Positions 1-8,532 of a stretch of 64,000 nucleotides of DNA are shown here, in pieces. The notes beneath the pieces were generated by a model. That model was not told the origin of the DNA, ran no database searches, and saw only the letters and a list, made by a program, of their open reading frames with translations. Origin of the DNA: Bacillota bacterium (GTDB lineage Bacteria; Bacillota; Clostridia; Lachnospirales; Lachnospiraceae); NCBI GenBank assembly GCA_023408815.1, contig JAEYJO010000041.1, positions 1-64,000 of the forward strand. Direction: 5' to 3'. Position 1 is the stretch's first letter. Each line of letters opens with the position of its first letter. The translations under genes and the position numbers were made by a program.

Positions 1-30
1 CCGCCTTATTTTGCTACTTCCATTGTACCA

Positions 31-78
31 AAAAAGAGCCCAAAAGTCTGCATGAACACTAAACTTTTGACTCTTTTT
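31..78. terminator. Bidirectional terminator-like hairpin
   Basis: The arms are AAAAAGAG-CC-CAAAAG at 31-46 and CTTTTG-A-CTCTTTTT at 64-78, with a 17-nt loop. The right arm ends in a T-run on the plus strand and the left arm gives a T-run on the minus strand, so it could stop transcription either way. The gene it serves on the left lies outside the window. Confidence 0.5.
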
Positions 79-87
79 ACAGAAAAA

Positions 88-107
88 TCCCACGCAAGTG
101 CGTGGGA
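88..107. repeat. Perfect 9-bp stem hairpin
   Basis: TCCCACGCA and TGCGTGGGA are separated by AG. Only CTTTGTCT follows on the plus strand, so this is at best a weak terminator. It sits between the terminator at 31-78 and another hairpin at 125-149. Confidence 0.4.
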
Positions 108-124
108 CTTTGTCTACAGTCTGA

Positions 125-339
125 GCACCACCCATCTAACGGGTGGTGCTGATTATTGGAAAACAATTCGCAGAAGCAGCTGCTTTTAAAATGACGAACA
201 TGGATGCAAAAGACCAGAATCAACATGAAATAATCTGACGGATTGAGCATCGTTTAATTTGAGGGACAACACTTAGTATAACATTGGAGGTTTTTTACTG
301 TAAGCTAAAGCAGTTGGTATCACACCTGCATAGCAGGTG
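125..339. mobile_element. Possible IS200/IS605-like or MITE remnant bounded by hairpins
   Basis: Two strong hairpins bound about 215 noncoding bases: GCACCACCC/GGGTGGTGC (125-149, 7-nt loop) and CACCTGC/GCAGGTG (323-339, 3-nt loop). A 12-bp palindrome AAGCAGCTGCTT lies between them, and the right hairpin is followed by TTTATTAA. Subterminal hairpins without terminal inverted repeats resemble the ends of IS200/IS605 elements and their miniature derivatives. No transposase or TnpB fragment is readable. The rest of 1-424 holds no supported gene. Confidence 0.25.
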
Positions 340-424
340 GTTTATTAAAAGATTGTTCTACAAAAATATGGTACCAGCCACTTTAAAAGCGACTGATGCC
401 ATAAATTCCAAACTTTACAATTAA

Positions 425-3400
425 CTACTTCACGATTTCTTCAATCTCTGCCTCTGTCTGCTGCGCAAAGCAGAAGAATCCATAGAAGAAATCTTCATCT
501 GTTAGGAATTCAGTATAATCTGCTCCCGCAGGAATTATCATTCTGTACTTTTTCCACTTATACTCAAATGTTATTTCGAGGCTGACATCCTTTCTCTCAT
601 TCAGTTTTTCAATGAACCTGTCTGTGAATGTCCAATTCCATCCTGCATCAAAAGTAATGTTTTCACCTTCAGTGGCTTGATCTACCACATCATAAATCTT
701 ATAGGCAAATGTATGATATGTAGCTACCGTGCTTTGTTCCATCACAGCTCCGCAATCACACTGCAGCACACTAATACCATCCTGATATACCGTTCCAGTT
801 GTGACCGACTTCCATGAATAATTATGAATATGCGCTGGCTGAGCAGTCTGTACAGCGGACTCTGGACCATTCACATTTGTATTGTTTTCCGGAGCCTTAT
901 TACTGTTATCGGGTTCTTTACCACCATTCTCCGGTTCATTATTGCCGTTGCCTGATCCCGAGTTAGTGTTTATTGTAACTTGACAGGTTACCGTAAAACT
1001 TCCAACCTTGGCTGTTATCGTCGTGGTTCCTGCACCTAAAGCCGTTACAGTTCCATCGTTCACTGTTGCAATTGATGAATCATCTGTTAACCAACTCACA
1101 GTCGTATCATCCGTAGTATCTGATGGTGTCAGCATAACTGATAATGTATCAGTATTCCCTTCCGTCAGAGTTACCGATGTTTTATCTAAAGAAATTGCTG
1201 TCAGCGGTTTGGTGGTGCTTCCGGGGTCTGCTGGATCCGTTGGATCTGTCGTTTTTGCATTAACAGTAACCTGACAGGTTGCCGTAAAGTTTCCAACCTT
1301 GGCAATTATTGTCGTGGTTCCTGCGCCTACTGCTGTTATTGTGCCTCCATTAACAGTTGCGACTGCAGAGTTACCAGTCGTCCAGGTCGTTGTTTTATCA
1401 TATGTAGTATCAGAAGGATTGTATACTACATATATTGTTTCTGTATCACCTTCCGTCACCATTACTGATGTTTTGTCTAATGAAATAGAAGTCAGCGGCT
1501 TACTAATGGTATTGACGGTCACATTACAGGTCGCTGTAAAATCACCAACCTTCGCTGTTATTGTAGCAGTGCCTACACTTACAGCGGTTATCGTACCTCC
1601 ATCAACAGTTACGACTGTTGCATCTGCTGTTGACCAAGTAATTGTCTTATCATCTGTCGTGTCGGCGGGATCAAAACTTACTGATAATGCCTCAGTATCC
1701 CCTTCCGCCAATGCCACCGATGTTTTATTTAATGTGATAGCTGATATCGGCTTATTTGGTGTAGTCTTGGCATTGACAGTCACATTACAGATCGCTGTAA
1801 AATTGCCAACTTTTGCTGTTACTGTTGTGGTTCCAGCACCTACTGCTGTTATCATGCCTCCATTAACAGTTGCAATTGATTCATCTGCGGTTTCCCAAGT
1901 AATAGTCTTATCATCTGTCGTATCTGCAGGATCAAAACTTACTGATAATGTTTCCGTATCACCTTCTGTCAATGTCGCTGATGTTTTATTTAGTGAAATA
2001 GCTGTTAGCTGCTTACTGATTGGATTTGTAGTTGATGCCGTAACTGTAACATCACAGCTGGCAATATAATTTCCTACCGCTGCTGTTATTCTGGTCGTTC
2101 CGGTTTTAACCCCCCTCACAATTCCACCATTATCCACTGAAGCAATGGCGCTATTACTACTTGTCCATGTTACTGTTTTGGAATCTGTCGTATCCGAAGG
2201 AGTGTATGTAACTGTTAATTGTTCTGTCCCTTCTTCAGGCAACGCCATCGAGGATTTGTTTAATGAAATCCCTGTCAAAGGCTTACTGGCAGCATTCACA
2301 GTCACACTGCATGTAGCTGTTTTACTTCCCACTTTCGCCGTTATAGTTGCTGTTCCGGCATTTACTGCAGTTACTTTCCCGCCGCTTACTGTTGCAACTG
2401 ATGAATCATTGGATGACCAAGTAACGATTTTGCTATCGGTAGTATTTGTTGGCGTATATGTAACGGATAATGTTTCTGAATCGCCCTCTGTCAGAGTTGT
2501 TGACGATTTATTCAATGCTATACTTGTCAACGGATAAACTGTAATATTAACTGCGGTTCCTCCTTCAACAATAGGTTTACTATCATATCCGCCATTGCCA
2601 CTTGAATCAATGTTGATAGCATATATGTACACTTGCTGACTTCCGGTCTTAGATGTTGTAAAGGAATACGAGAATCGATGATTCCCACTTATGTTATAAA
2701 CACTATTAACATCTGTACTTGTAAGATTTGCCGTTCCGCCATATGCTCCTTCTCCAGATCCTGCAGGTCCTCCAACATAAGCATGGATGCTTAAGGAAGC
2801 TGACGGGCAATCAGGATCATATGCCCAGCCACCAATGGTTACTATACTCCCTGTACTTGTTACTGAGTCAACGCAAGCCACAGGATAATTACCCGTATTT
2901 CCTATATAATGATAACATTCAATGGTCAGATTTCCCTGCCCGTATCCATGTCCTCCTATATCTATATACCATCCTGCATTGACATATGTAGTATTTTGAC
3001 CTTTGCTAGCGCCATTTGCATCCGTTATATAAACAACATCGCCAGAAATTTTTGTCACAATCGCTACATGCTGATATGTAAGACATCCGTTATAACATCT
3101 ATAAACTATAATATCTCCTTCAGCTACTTTTCCAGCATTCGTCCCTGTACTTTTTATACTTCCTGTTCCAGTGTATACCAATGTATTCTTTTCAAACCCA
3201 TAACTAGTTAGATTTCCATTTTCACATACATTTGCAGTTACACAATATGGGAAGGACGTTAATCCTCCTGCTTCTAAACAGTATGATACGAATCCTGCAC
3301 ATAATTCTCCTGTTGTACTCCAATTAGTCGTTGCATAACTGATAGCAGCCGATGCATTATAGGTTTCTGCCGCATAAACTGCCAATGCTGATTCCTTGCA

Positions 3401-3469
3401 CGGTACCTGCACCAGCAGCCCCACGCACAACAATAGTGTAAGTATCTTTTTCATCTTCCTTGTTTTCAT
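425..3469 (-). CDS. Secreted CHAP/NlpC-like protein with six Big_2 repeats
   Basis: The ATG at 3469 is chosen because AAAGGAG lies 10 nt upstream; the longer frame to 3532 has no ribosome site. The 1014-residue product starts with a signal peptide (about 1-34). An amidase-like domain follows with ELCAGFVSYCL (Cys57) and TYQHVAIV (His134), the expected CHAP or NlpC/P60 catalytic pair, so peptidoglycan amidase or endopeptidase activity is inferred. Next come a GGWAYDPDCP module (about 200-310) and six Big_2 bacterial-Ig repeats, each opening like PLTSISLDKTSV. A Gly/Asn/Pro-rich linker leads to a C-terminal domain of about 130 residues that I do not recognise (HIHNYSW, CDCG). No LPXTG motif or transmembrane anchor is seen. 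The gene follows a two-component system and is separated from it by a terminator. Confidence 0.85.
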   Translation of the reverse strand: MKTRKMKKILTLLLCVGLLVQVPCKESALAVYAAETYNASAAISYATTNWSTTGELCAGFVSYCLEAGGLTSFPYCVTANVCENGNLTSYGFEKNTLVYTGTGSIKSTGTNAGKVAEGDIIVYRCYNGCLTYQHVAIVTKISGDVVYITDANGASKGQNTTYVNAGWYIDIGGHGYGQGNLTIECYHYIGNTGNYPVACVDSVTSTGSIVTIGGWAYDPDCPSASLSIHAYVGGPAGSGEGAYGGTANLTSTDVNSVYNISGNHRFSYSFTTSKTGSQQVYIYAINIDSSGNGGYDSKPIVEGGTAVNITVYPLTSIALNKSSTTLTEGDSETLSVTYTPTNTTDSKIVTWSSNDSSVATVSGGKVTAVNAGTATITAKVGSKTATCSVTVNAASKPLTGISLNKSSMALPEEGTEQLTVTYTPSDTTDSKTVTWTSSNSAIASVDNGGIVRGVKTGTTRITAAVGNYIASCDVTVTASTTNPISKQLTAISLNKTSATLTEGDTETLSVSFDPADTTDDKTITWETADESIATVNGGMITAVGAGTTTVTAKVGNFTAICNVTVNAKTTPNKPISAITLNKTSVALAEGDTEALSVSFDPADTTDDKTITWSTADATVVTVDGGTITAVSVGTATITAKVGDFTATCNVTVNTISKPLTSISLDKTSVMVTEGDTETIYVVYNPSDTTYDKTTTWTTGNSAVATVNGGTITAVGAGTTTIIAKVGNFTATCQVTVNAKTTDPTDPADPGSTTKPLTAISLDKTSVTLTEGNTDTLSVMLTPSDTTDDTTVSWLTDDSSIATVNDGTVTALGAGTTTITAKVGSFTVTCQVTINTNSGSGNGNNEPENGGKEPDNSNKAPENNTNVNGPESAVQTAQPAHIHNYSWKSVTTGTVYQDGISVLQCDCGAVMEQSTVATYHTFAYKIYDVVDQATEGENITFDAGWNWTFTDRFIEKLNERKDVSLEITFEYKWKKYRMIIPAGADYTEFLTDEDFFYGFFCFAQQTEAEIEEIVK

Positions 3470-3568
3470 AGAGAAATCACTCCTTTTATATATGTTTAAC
3501 ATTTTCAAATGATACCATAGTACCAAACCCATTACATTTTCCCTCCAAAACTAGGGGCATTTTCCATC

Positions 3569-3601
3569 AAAAAAAGACTGCCTTGATTCTACTCAACAGT
3601 C
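3569..3601 (-). terminator. Rho-independent terminator of the two-component operon
   Basis: On the minus strand GACTGTTGA pairs with TCAA-GG-CAGTC and a run of seven T follows. The stop codon of the membrane His-box gene lies inside the left arm, so the gene ends abruptly at the terminator and no ATPase domain can follow. Confidence 0.75.
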
Positions 3602-4462
3602 CTTCTTCTCTATATTCTCTTTCATCTCCTGAATCGTTTCCTCTGCATCCGTCCGCTTGCCGGAATTTACCAAGGCAAAAACAACCATTAGCTGATTATT
3701 AAAATCATGCCGTATTTTAGCCATCTGATCATGTTTCTGTTCCAACAGCTTTAAGTGAACTTCTTCCAGCTCATAGCTTCGATTAAGCTCCTCCAGTTCC
3801 GCTTCCGCGAGTTCCCGTTTTTCTGTTTCTGAGATGATCACCGGAAGCATCATACAAAAAACAACTCCAATCAATACGCCTGTCAAACTGATCAGGGTAA
3901 GACCTTTTGACGTTTCTACTGTAGCTATCACATTAGGAATAAAAAATAGGACCTGCCCTACTAACAGTAAAACGAAGCATCCGTTTCCGCTGGAGCCCTT
4001 GTCTATTTTCTGTTTCTTCCAGATCATTTCAAGCAACAAGAAGAAAAAGGCAATTGTAATGTGATCCATTATCACTATATTCCAATATATATCCGACTCA
4101 AAAAGATTCTGCAGTTCAATATTCCAGATCATTTTGGATGATATGCTCATAATGACCTCTGCCGCCGCAGACACAGACAAAAACATAAACAGGACTAACA
4201 GCCTTTTTCCGATTTTATCCCGAAAGCAAACTAATGTATATACCAGAAACGCAATTATAGGAATTATTGCATATTGTGAGTAAGATTCCACACCTTTCGC
4301 AACATAAGACCAGGTCTTAATTCCACAGTTAAAACACACAAGAAGGGCATACAGCAGAATTGTCTTTCTCAGGGAATACCTTCTATCCAGAATTTTCATT
4401 TCAAAAAACAAGAAAATAAAACTACCTGCCATCCAGCTCAGCCATATCATTCCCCAGTTCAT
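3593..4462 (-). CDS. Membrane sensor protein with canonical His box but no ATPase domain
   Basis: The 289-residue protein has about six hydrophobic segments (roughly 5-210), a coiled linker (ETEKRELAEAELEELNR), then QMAKIRHDFNNQL with phospho-acceptor His252 in the RHD-F-N-N form typical of AgrC/VirS-like kinases. Only 37 residues follow the histidine, so the GHKL catalytic domain is missing. The ATG overlaps the stop of the upstream GHKL gene by 4 nt (ATGA), which implies translational coupling. A terminator begins at its stop codon. I infer that it is the sensing and phospho-accepting half of a two-subunit kinase. The alternatives are a non-catalytic sensor subunit or a decayed kinase. Confidence 0.8.
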   Translation of the reverse strand: MNWGMIWLSWMAGSFIFLFFEMKILDRRYSLRKTILLYALLVCFNCGIKTWSYVAKGVESYSQYAIIPIIAFLVYTLVCFRDKIGKRLLVLFMFLSVSAAAEVIMSISSKMIWNIELQNLFESDIYWNIVIMDHITIAFFFLLLEMIWKKQKIDKGSSGNGCFVLLLVGQVLFFIPNVIATVETSKGLTLISLTGVLIGVVFCMMLPVIISETEKRELAEAELEELNRSYELEEVHLKLLEQKHDQMAKIRHDFNNQLMVVFALVNSGKRTDAEETIQEMKENIEKKDC

Positions 4463-5274
4463 ATTGCCATACCTATCCTTAAGATTACAGTTGCTTTATA
4501 AATATCAGGCTTCATTTCTTCCTCATAGTATCCTTCATATTTCATGGCTATATCCTGCAAAATCTTTTTCCCATATCCATGATTAGGTAAAGGGCTCTTC
4601 ATCATATACTCGCTGGAAGCAGGATTTATCACCTCAACAATCAGATACTCTGCTTTTGTTCCCGCTTTAATATAAATCTTTTTTCTTTCCGCCGGTTCCT
4701 TCTGAACAGCAGCTATTGCATTATCAAGTAGATTTGTAAAAAGGCTGCACAAATGAACTTTGGCAATTCCCGGAATATCACCCAGACTTATCTCTGTCTG
4801 CAGCTTAGCACCTGTGTTTTCGCACTCTGTCACTTTTTCATATAATATAGCCTGAACAAGAGGATTGGCACAATATATTTCTTGTTTTAGTGCTGCCGTA
4901 TTAAGCGCGGTACAATCCTTTCTTTTCTGTTCAGCCATCAGTTGGTCAAGTGTTGTCAGCATCTCTTCCTTCATTTCCTTTAAATGCCTGCTTTGAAAAA
5001 TAATATTATTGTCATATAATTCATTAAGTTTTTCTGAATAACGTTTTTCCCTGATTGCCCACTCAATGGACTCTCTGTCTTCATTCTTTTTCAAAACATA
5101 ATTCAGGAATATCACTCCGGCAATACTAAAAAGAATGCCTCCAATACTTAGGTAATTCCACCCTGAAGCTGTAGAAAACAAATATTGATAGCTTCCTGCC
5201 GTTATCAACAGCTGGCACAAAAGAAATGATGTCACTAAAAATATCCTCATTTTCTTATTACTTTTATTCCTCAT
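4459..5274 (-). CDS. GHKL-domain histidine kinase (catalytic half)
   Basis: This is the ATP-binding partner in the two-component operon. It has two hydrophobic segments (about 10-60), a helical linker with SRHLKEMKEEM where the His box should be, an N box (LFTNLLDNAIAAV) and a G2-like NHGYGKKIL typical of AgrC-family HATPase domains. The Asp after the histidine in RHD-type boxes is Leu here, so its own phospho-acceptor is doubtful. The ATG at 5274 has a modest AAAGAAG upstream; a GTG at 5289 is possible. It lies 39 nt after the response regulator and overlaps the next gene by 4 nt. Confidence 0.8.
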   Translation of the reverse strand: MRNKSNKKMRIFLVTSFLLCQLLITAGSYQYLFSTASGWNYLSIGGILFSIAGVIFLNYVLKKNEDRESIEWAIREKRYSEKLNELYDNNIIFQSRHLKEMKEEMLTTLDQLMAEQKRKDCTALNTAALKQEIYCANPLVQAILYEKVTECENTGAKLQTEISLGDIPGIAKVHLCSLFTNLLDNAIAAVQKEPAERKKIYIKAGTKAEYLIVEVINPASSEYMMKSPLPNHGYGKKILQDIAMKYEGYYEEEMKPDIYKATVILRIGMAI

Positions 5275-5313
5275 TTGTACTTCTTTCACATTCTATGGAT
5301 TAATCGTTACTGT

Positions 5314-6036
5314 TCACTCCATTCTCAACAGCGTCTCACCTATGTACCGAAAATACCGTTGTCTGGTTTCATCATACTTATTCTTGCTAATCCGAGCCTC
5401 ACGTCCGTCAAAGAAAACTACTTTGTTTCTTTCCATACGGCTGATTTCCTCCATATTTACCAAATAACTTTTATGACAACACAGGAAATAACTTTCCATC
5501 CGCTCCTGAAGCTGTGACAGCTTTTCATAACAGATATATTCTTCTGTTCTTGTATGTATGATCGATTTATGTCCCTCGCTCTCGACATATATTATATCCC
5601 TGCAGCGTAGAGCCAGAGGCCTGTTTTTATGCATTATAATAAGCTTTTTTGAATCTTCTTCCTGCTTCTGCAGCCACACCTTTTCAATATTGGACTCCAA
5701 TATCTGTGGATCTATAGGCTTTGCAATATATCCGGAAAGGTTGGAGGCCTTTAAGAAAATCTTCTGGGAATATTCCGCATTGTATCCGGTCAGAAAGATA
5801 ATCTTGGTGTCCGGATAAGAAGAACTGATCTCTGCTGCATAATCTATCCCATTCTTTTCCTGTTTCCAGTCAATATCCATAATAATGATGTCAAACCATT
5901 CTCCGCCTTCCATATCCATCAGAATATGATTGATATCCGTATATTTCTTTACATATTCTGCACGCTTAATCTTTTCTAATAAAGCCTCTATAACATCCAG
6001 ACTTTCTTTCTGATCATCACAAATTGCTATTCTCAT
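5314..6036 (-). CDS. LytTR-family response regulator
   Basis: The 240-residue protein has an N-terminal receiver domain with acidic pair DD7-8, phospho-acceptor Asp54 (IIIMDID) and Lys in IAKPID, followed by a LytTR DNA-binding domain from about 130 (DIIYVESEGHKSIIHT ... CHKSYLVNMEEI). This AgrA/VirR class pairs with GHKL kinases, matching the two genes downstream. It starts 25 nt after the ugd stop with no visible terminator, so it may be co-transcribed with uxs-ugd. Likely targets, by position only, are the adjacent CHAP-Big_2 gene or the polysaccharide genes. Confidence 0.9.
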   Translation of the reverse strand: MRIAICDDQKESLDVIEALLEKIKRAEYVKKYTDINHILMDMEGGEWFDIIIMDIDWKQEKNGIDYAAEISSSYPDTKIIFLTGYNAEYSQKIFLKASNLSGYIAKPIDPQILESNIEKVWLQKQEEDSKKLIIMHKNRPLALRCRDIIYVESEGHKSIIHTRTEEYICYEKLSQLQERMESYFLCCHKSYLVNMEEISRMERNKVVFFDGREARISKNKYDETRQRYFRYIGETLLRME

Positions 6037-6061
6037 TCTGTCTCACGCTTTAACATCTATA

Positions 6062-7276
6062 CTAATCCACCGAAAATATATCCCTTGTATAAACTTTATC
6101 TTCTACATCCTGCAAATCGTCTGCTTTACGATTTGAAATAATTAACTCACACTTATCCTTAAATCTTTGCAAATCTCTTTCCACTGCACTTCCAAAAAAA
6201 GTATTTTCTTTAAACATTGGTTCATAGATAAGTATTTCAATTCCTTTTGCTTTTAGCCGCTTCATGATTCCTTGTATGGAGGATTGTCTGAAATTATCAG
6301 AGTCTTTTTTCATTGCCAAACGGTATATTCCAACCATGTGTTTACCATCTTCTTTATGCAGTTCACCAAAATGAATCTTTTTTAAGATTTGATCCGCTAT
6401 AAAGTCTTTCCTTGTTCGATTGGCATCCACTATAGCTCCAATAATATTATTTGGCACATTATCGTAATTCACCAGTAGCTGCTTTGTATCCTTAGGCAGA
6501 CAATACCCGCCATAACCAAAAGAAGGATTATTATAGTGATTTCCAATTCTCGGATCAAGCCCCACACCTTTGATAATGGCCTCCGCATTCAGGTTACGCA
6601 TCTCTGCATATGTGTCCAATTCATTAAAATATGCAACCCGCAAAGCAAGATATGTATTTGCAAACAGTTTTACCGCTTCGGCTTCTGTCGGTTCCATAAT
6701 TAAGATATCTATATTTTGTTTAATTGCACCTTCCTTTAATAATTTTATAAAATCCTTAGCTTTTGCCAGTGCCTCCGTGTCATGCATATTTACACCTACA
6801 ATGATTCTTGAAGGAAATAAATTATCGTACAATGCTTTCCCTTCTCTAAGGAATTCCGGTGCAAATAAAATGCGGCTACTTTTGAATCGTTCCTGCATTG
6901 ATTTCGTAAAACCAACCGGTACCGTTGATTTTACAACAATATATGCTTCGGGATTTACTCTCAGAGCCTGCTCTATTACAGATTCTACAGAAGAGGTATC
7001 GAAATAGTTCTTCTGCGGATCATAGTTAGTTGGTGTAGATATAATGATAAAATTCACCTGACGGTATGCATCTTCCCCATCTGTTGTGGCAATTAATTGC
7101 AACTCTTTCTTTTCTAAATAATCACATAACTCCTTGTCATGTATAGGAGACTGCCTTCTATTGAGCATGTCTACCTTTTCCGGCACTATGTCTACAGCAA
7201 AAACCTCATTGCGTTGTGCTAAAAGAACCGCATTAGACAATCCTACATACCCAGTTCCAGCTACAGCAATTTTCAT
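6062..7276 (-). CDS. ugd: UDP-glucose 6-dehydrogenase
   Basis: It oxidises UDP-glucose to UDP-glucuronate with two NAD+. Visible features are the Rossmann motif AGTGYVGLSNA, the bridging motif KSTVPVGFT, and the catalytic thiol Cys259 in GYGGYCLPKDT. At 404 residues it belongs to the shorter bacterial Ugd group. It lies 32 nt downstream of the UDP-glucuronate decarboxylase gene, so the pair makes UDP-xylose from UDP-glucose for the polysaccharide assembled by the locus. Confidence 0.95.
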   Translation of the reverse strand: MKIAVAGTGYVGLSNAVLLAQRNEVFAVDIVPEKVDMLNRRQSPIHDKELCDYLEKKELQLIATTDGEDAYRQVNFIIISTPTNYDPQKNYFDTSSVESVIEQALRVNPEAYIVVKSTVPVGFTKSMQERFKSSRILFAPEFLREGKALYDNLFPSRIIVGVNMHDTEALAKAKDFIKLLKEGAIKQNIDILIMEPTEAEAVKLFANTYLALRVAYFNELDTYAEMRNLNAEAIIKGVGLDPRIGNHYNNPSFGYGGYCLPKDTKQLLVNYDNVPNNIIGAIVDANRTRKDFIADQILKKIHFGELHKEDGKHMVGIYRLAMKKDSDNFRQSSIQGIMKRLKAKGIEILIYEPMFKENTFFGSAVERDLQRFKDKCELIISNRKADDLQDVEDKVYTRDIFSVD

Positions 7277-7308
7277 CTTCTCATCCTCTTTCCTTTAATC
7301 ATTTCTCC

Positions 7309-8250
7309 TTATGCAAGCTTTTCTTTAAAATACTCAATTGTCTCAATTAGCCCTTCTTCTAAAGATATACTAGGTGCCCAGTCCAATTCCGCCTTAGCCA
7401 GATCAATAATAGGCCTACGCTGCGTCGGATCATCCTGAGGAAGTGGTAAATATACTATTTTAGATTTTGATTCTGTCATACGAATAACAGTTTCTGCCAA
7501 CTGCAGCATAGTAAATTCACCTGGATTTCCCAAATTTACCGGTCCGGTAAAATGATCTCTGCTGTTCATCATCCGGACCATTCCTTCAATCAAATCATCT
7601 ACATAGCAAAAGCTTCTAGTCTGAGTTCCATTACCATAAATAGTAATATCTTCTCCTTTTAATGCCTGCACAATAAAATTAGAAATGACCCTTCCATCAT
7701 TCAATCTCATACGAGGCCCATATGTATTAAATATCCTGATTACTTTGATATCAACATTATGCTGTCTATGATAATCAAAAAACAAAGTTTCAGCCATACG
7801 TTTCCCCTCATCATAGCAAGATCGTATTCCAATCGAACTTACAGAGCCACGATAACTTTCCGGCTGAGGATGCATTTCCGGATCTCCGTACACCTCGCTC
7901 GTACTGGCTTGGAGGATTCTTGCATGACATCTTTTGGCCAATCCAAGTGTATGAAGTGCTCCCATAACACTTGTTTTTCCTGTTTTAATTGGGTCGTATT
8001 GATAATGAATCGGACTCGCCGGACATGCTAAATTATAAATTTGATCTACTTCCACATACACTGGTTCTAAAATATCATGGCGAATAAATTCAAAATACGG
8101 ATTCTCCATTAGATGACGGATATTATCCTTCTGTCCCGTAAATAGGTTGTCCAAGCATACAACCTCGTTTCCCTGCTCCAATAGCTTTTCACAAAGGTGT
8201 GAACCTAAAAAGCCAGCCCCGCCAGTTACTAAGATTCTGTTTCGTTCCAT
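7309..8250 (-). CDS. uxs: UDP-glucuronate decarboxylase (UDP-xylose synthase)
   Basis: This 313-residue short-chain dehydrogenase has VTGGAGFLGSHL (NAD binding), LDNLFTGQKDNI, the catalytic Tyr and Lys in SCYDEGKRMAE, and FNTYGPRM, all characteristic of UXS. It converts UDP-glucuronate to UDP-xylose. The usual YWGNVNPIGPRS stretch reads YRGSVSSIGIRS here, a local divergence beside the active site. A 282-bp AT-rich gap separates it from wzx and contains a palindrome that could regulate a uxs-ugd transcript. Confidence 0.9.
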   Translation of the reverse strand: MERNRILVTGGAGFLGSHLCEKLLEQGNEVVCLDNLFTGQKDNIRHLMENPYFEFIRHDILEPVYVEVDQIYNLACPASPIHYQYDPIKTGKTSVMGALHTLGLAKRCHARILQASTSEVYGDPEMHPQPESYRGSVSSIGIRSCYDEGKRMAETLFFDYHRQHNVDIKVIRIFNTYGPRMRLNDGRVISNFIVQALKGEDITIYGNGTQTRSFCYVDDLIEGMVRMMNSRDHFTGPVNLGNPGEFTMLQLAETVIRMTESKSKIVYLPLPQDDPTQRRPIIDLAKAELDWAPSISLEEGLIETIEYFKEKLA

Positions 8251-8339
8251 AGCTAATTACTCCTGTCTTTTATTAAATATTTTTTTATCAATCCCAAGTA
8301 AAAGCAATACTTCTCTGTTTGTGGATAACAAAGTGAACA

Positions 8340-8358
8340 AATTGTATTTGATACAATT
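8340..8358. promoter_or_regulatory. AATTGTAT-TTG-ATACAATT palindrome upstream of uxs
   Basis: A perfect inverted repeat with 8-bp arms and a 3-bp centre lies about 90 bp upstream of the uxs start in the AT-rich gap. Symmetry and position suggest an operator. No cognate regulator is identified and no clear -35/-10 pair could be assigned beside it. Confidence 0.3.
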
Positions 8359-8452
8359 AAGCAAATTAAACTTTTTATAAGGGTTTGTAATTATTACTCA
8401 CTAACAAATGCCAGAACGTTAAGATATTATAACTAATCCCAACGCCAATAAA

Positions 8453-8468
8453 GAGTATGTGCATACTC
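8453..8468. repeat. GAGTATG-TG-CATACTC hairpin after wzx
   Basis: A perfect 7-bp stem with a 2-nt loop lies 65 bp downstream of the wzx stop. On the minus strand it is followed by TTTATT, giving at best a weak terminator between the glycan-assembly genes and uxs-ugd. Confidence 0.35.
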
Positions 8469-8532
8469 AAAAAGAAACTAATATTTTTTTGTATGTATTC
8501 CTTCCGCAACTATTATCATCTTGCTTACTCAA

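Noticed and set aside
1299..2069. 256-codon open frame on the plus strand opposite the Big_2 repeats
   Set aside because: It mirrors the repeat period of the minus-strand gene, is a low-complexity Val/Thr/Ser-rich translation, and has no ribosome site.
3593..5274. Frameshifted single histidine-kinase gene as the explanation for two kinase genes
   Set aside because: Each frame has its own membrane region, the ATPase half comes first, and the His-box half ends in a terminator, so no single ancestral order fits.
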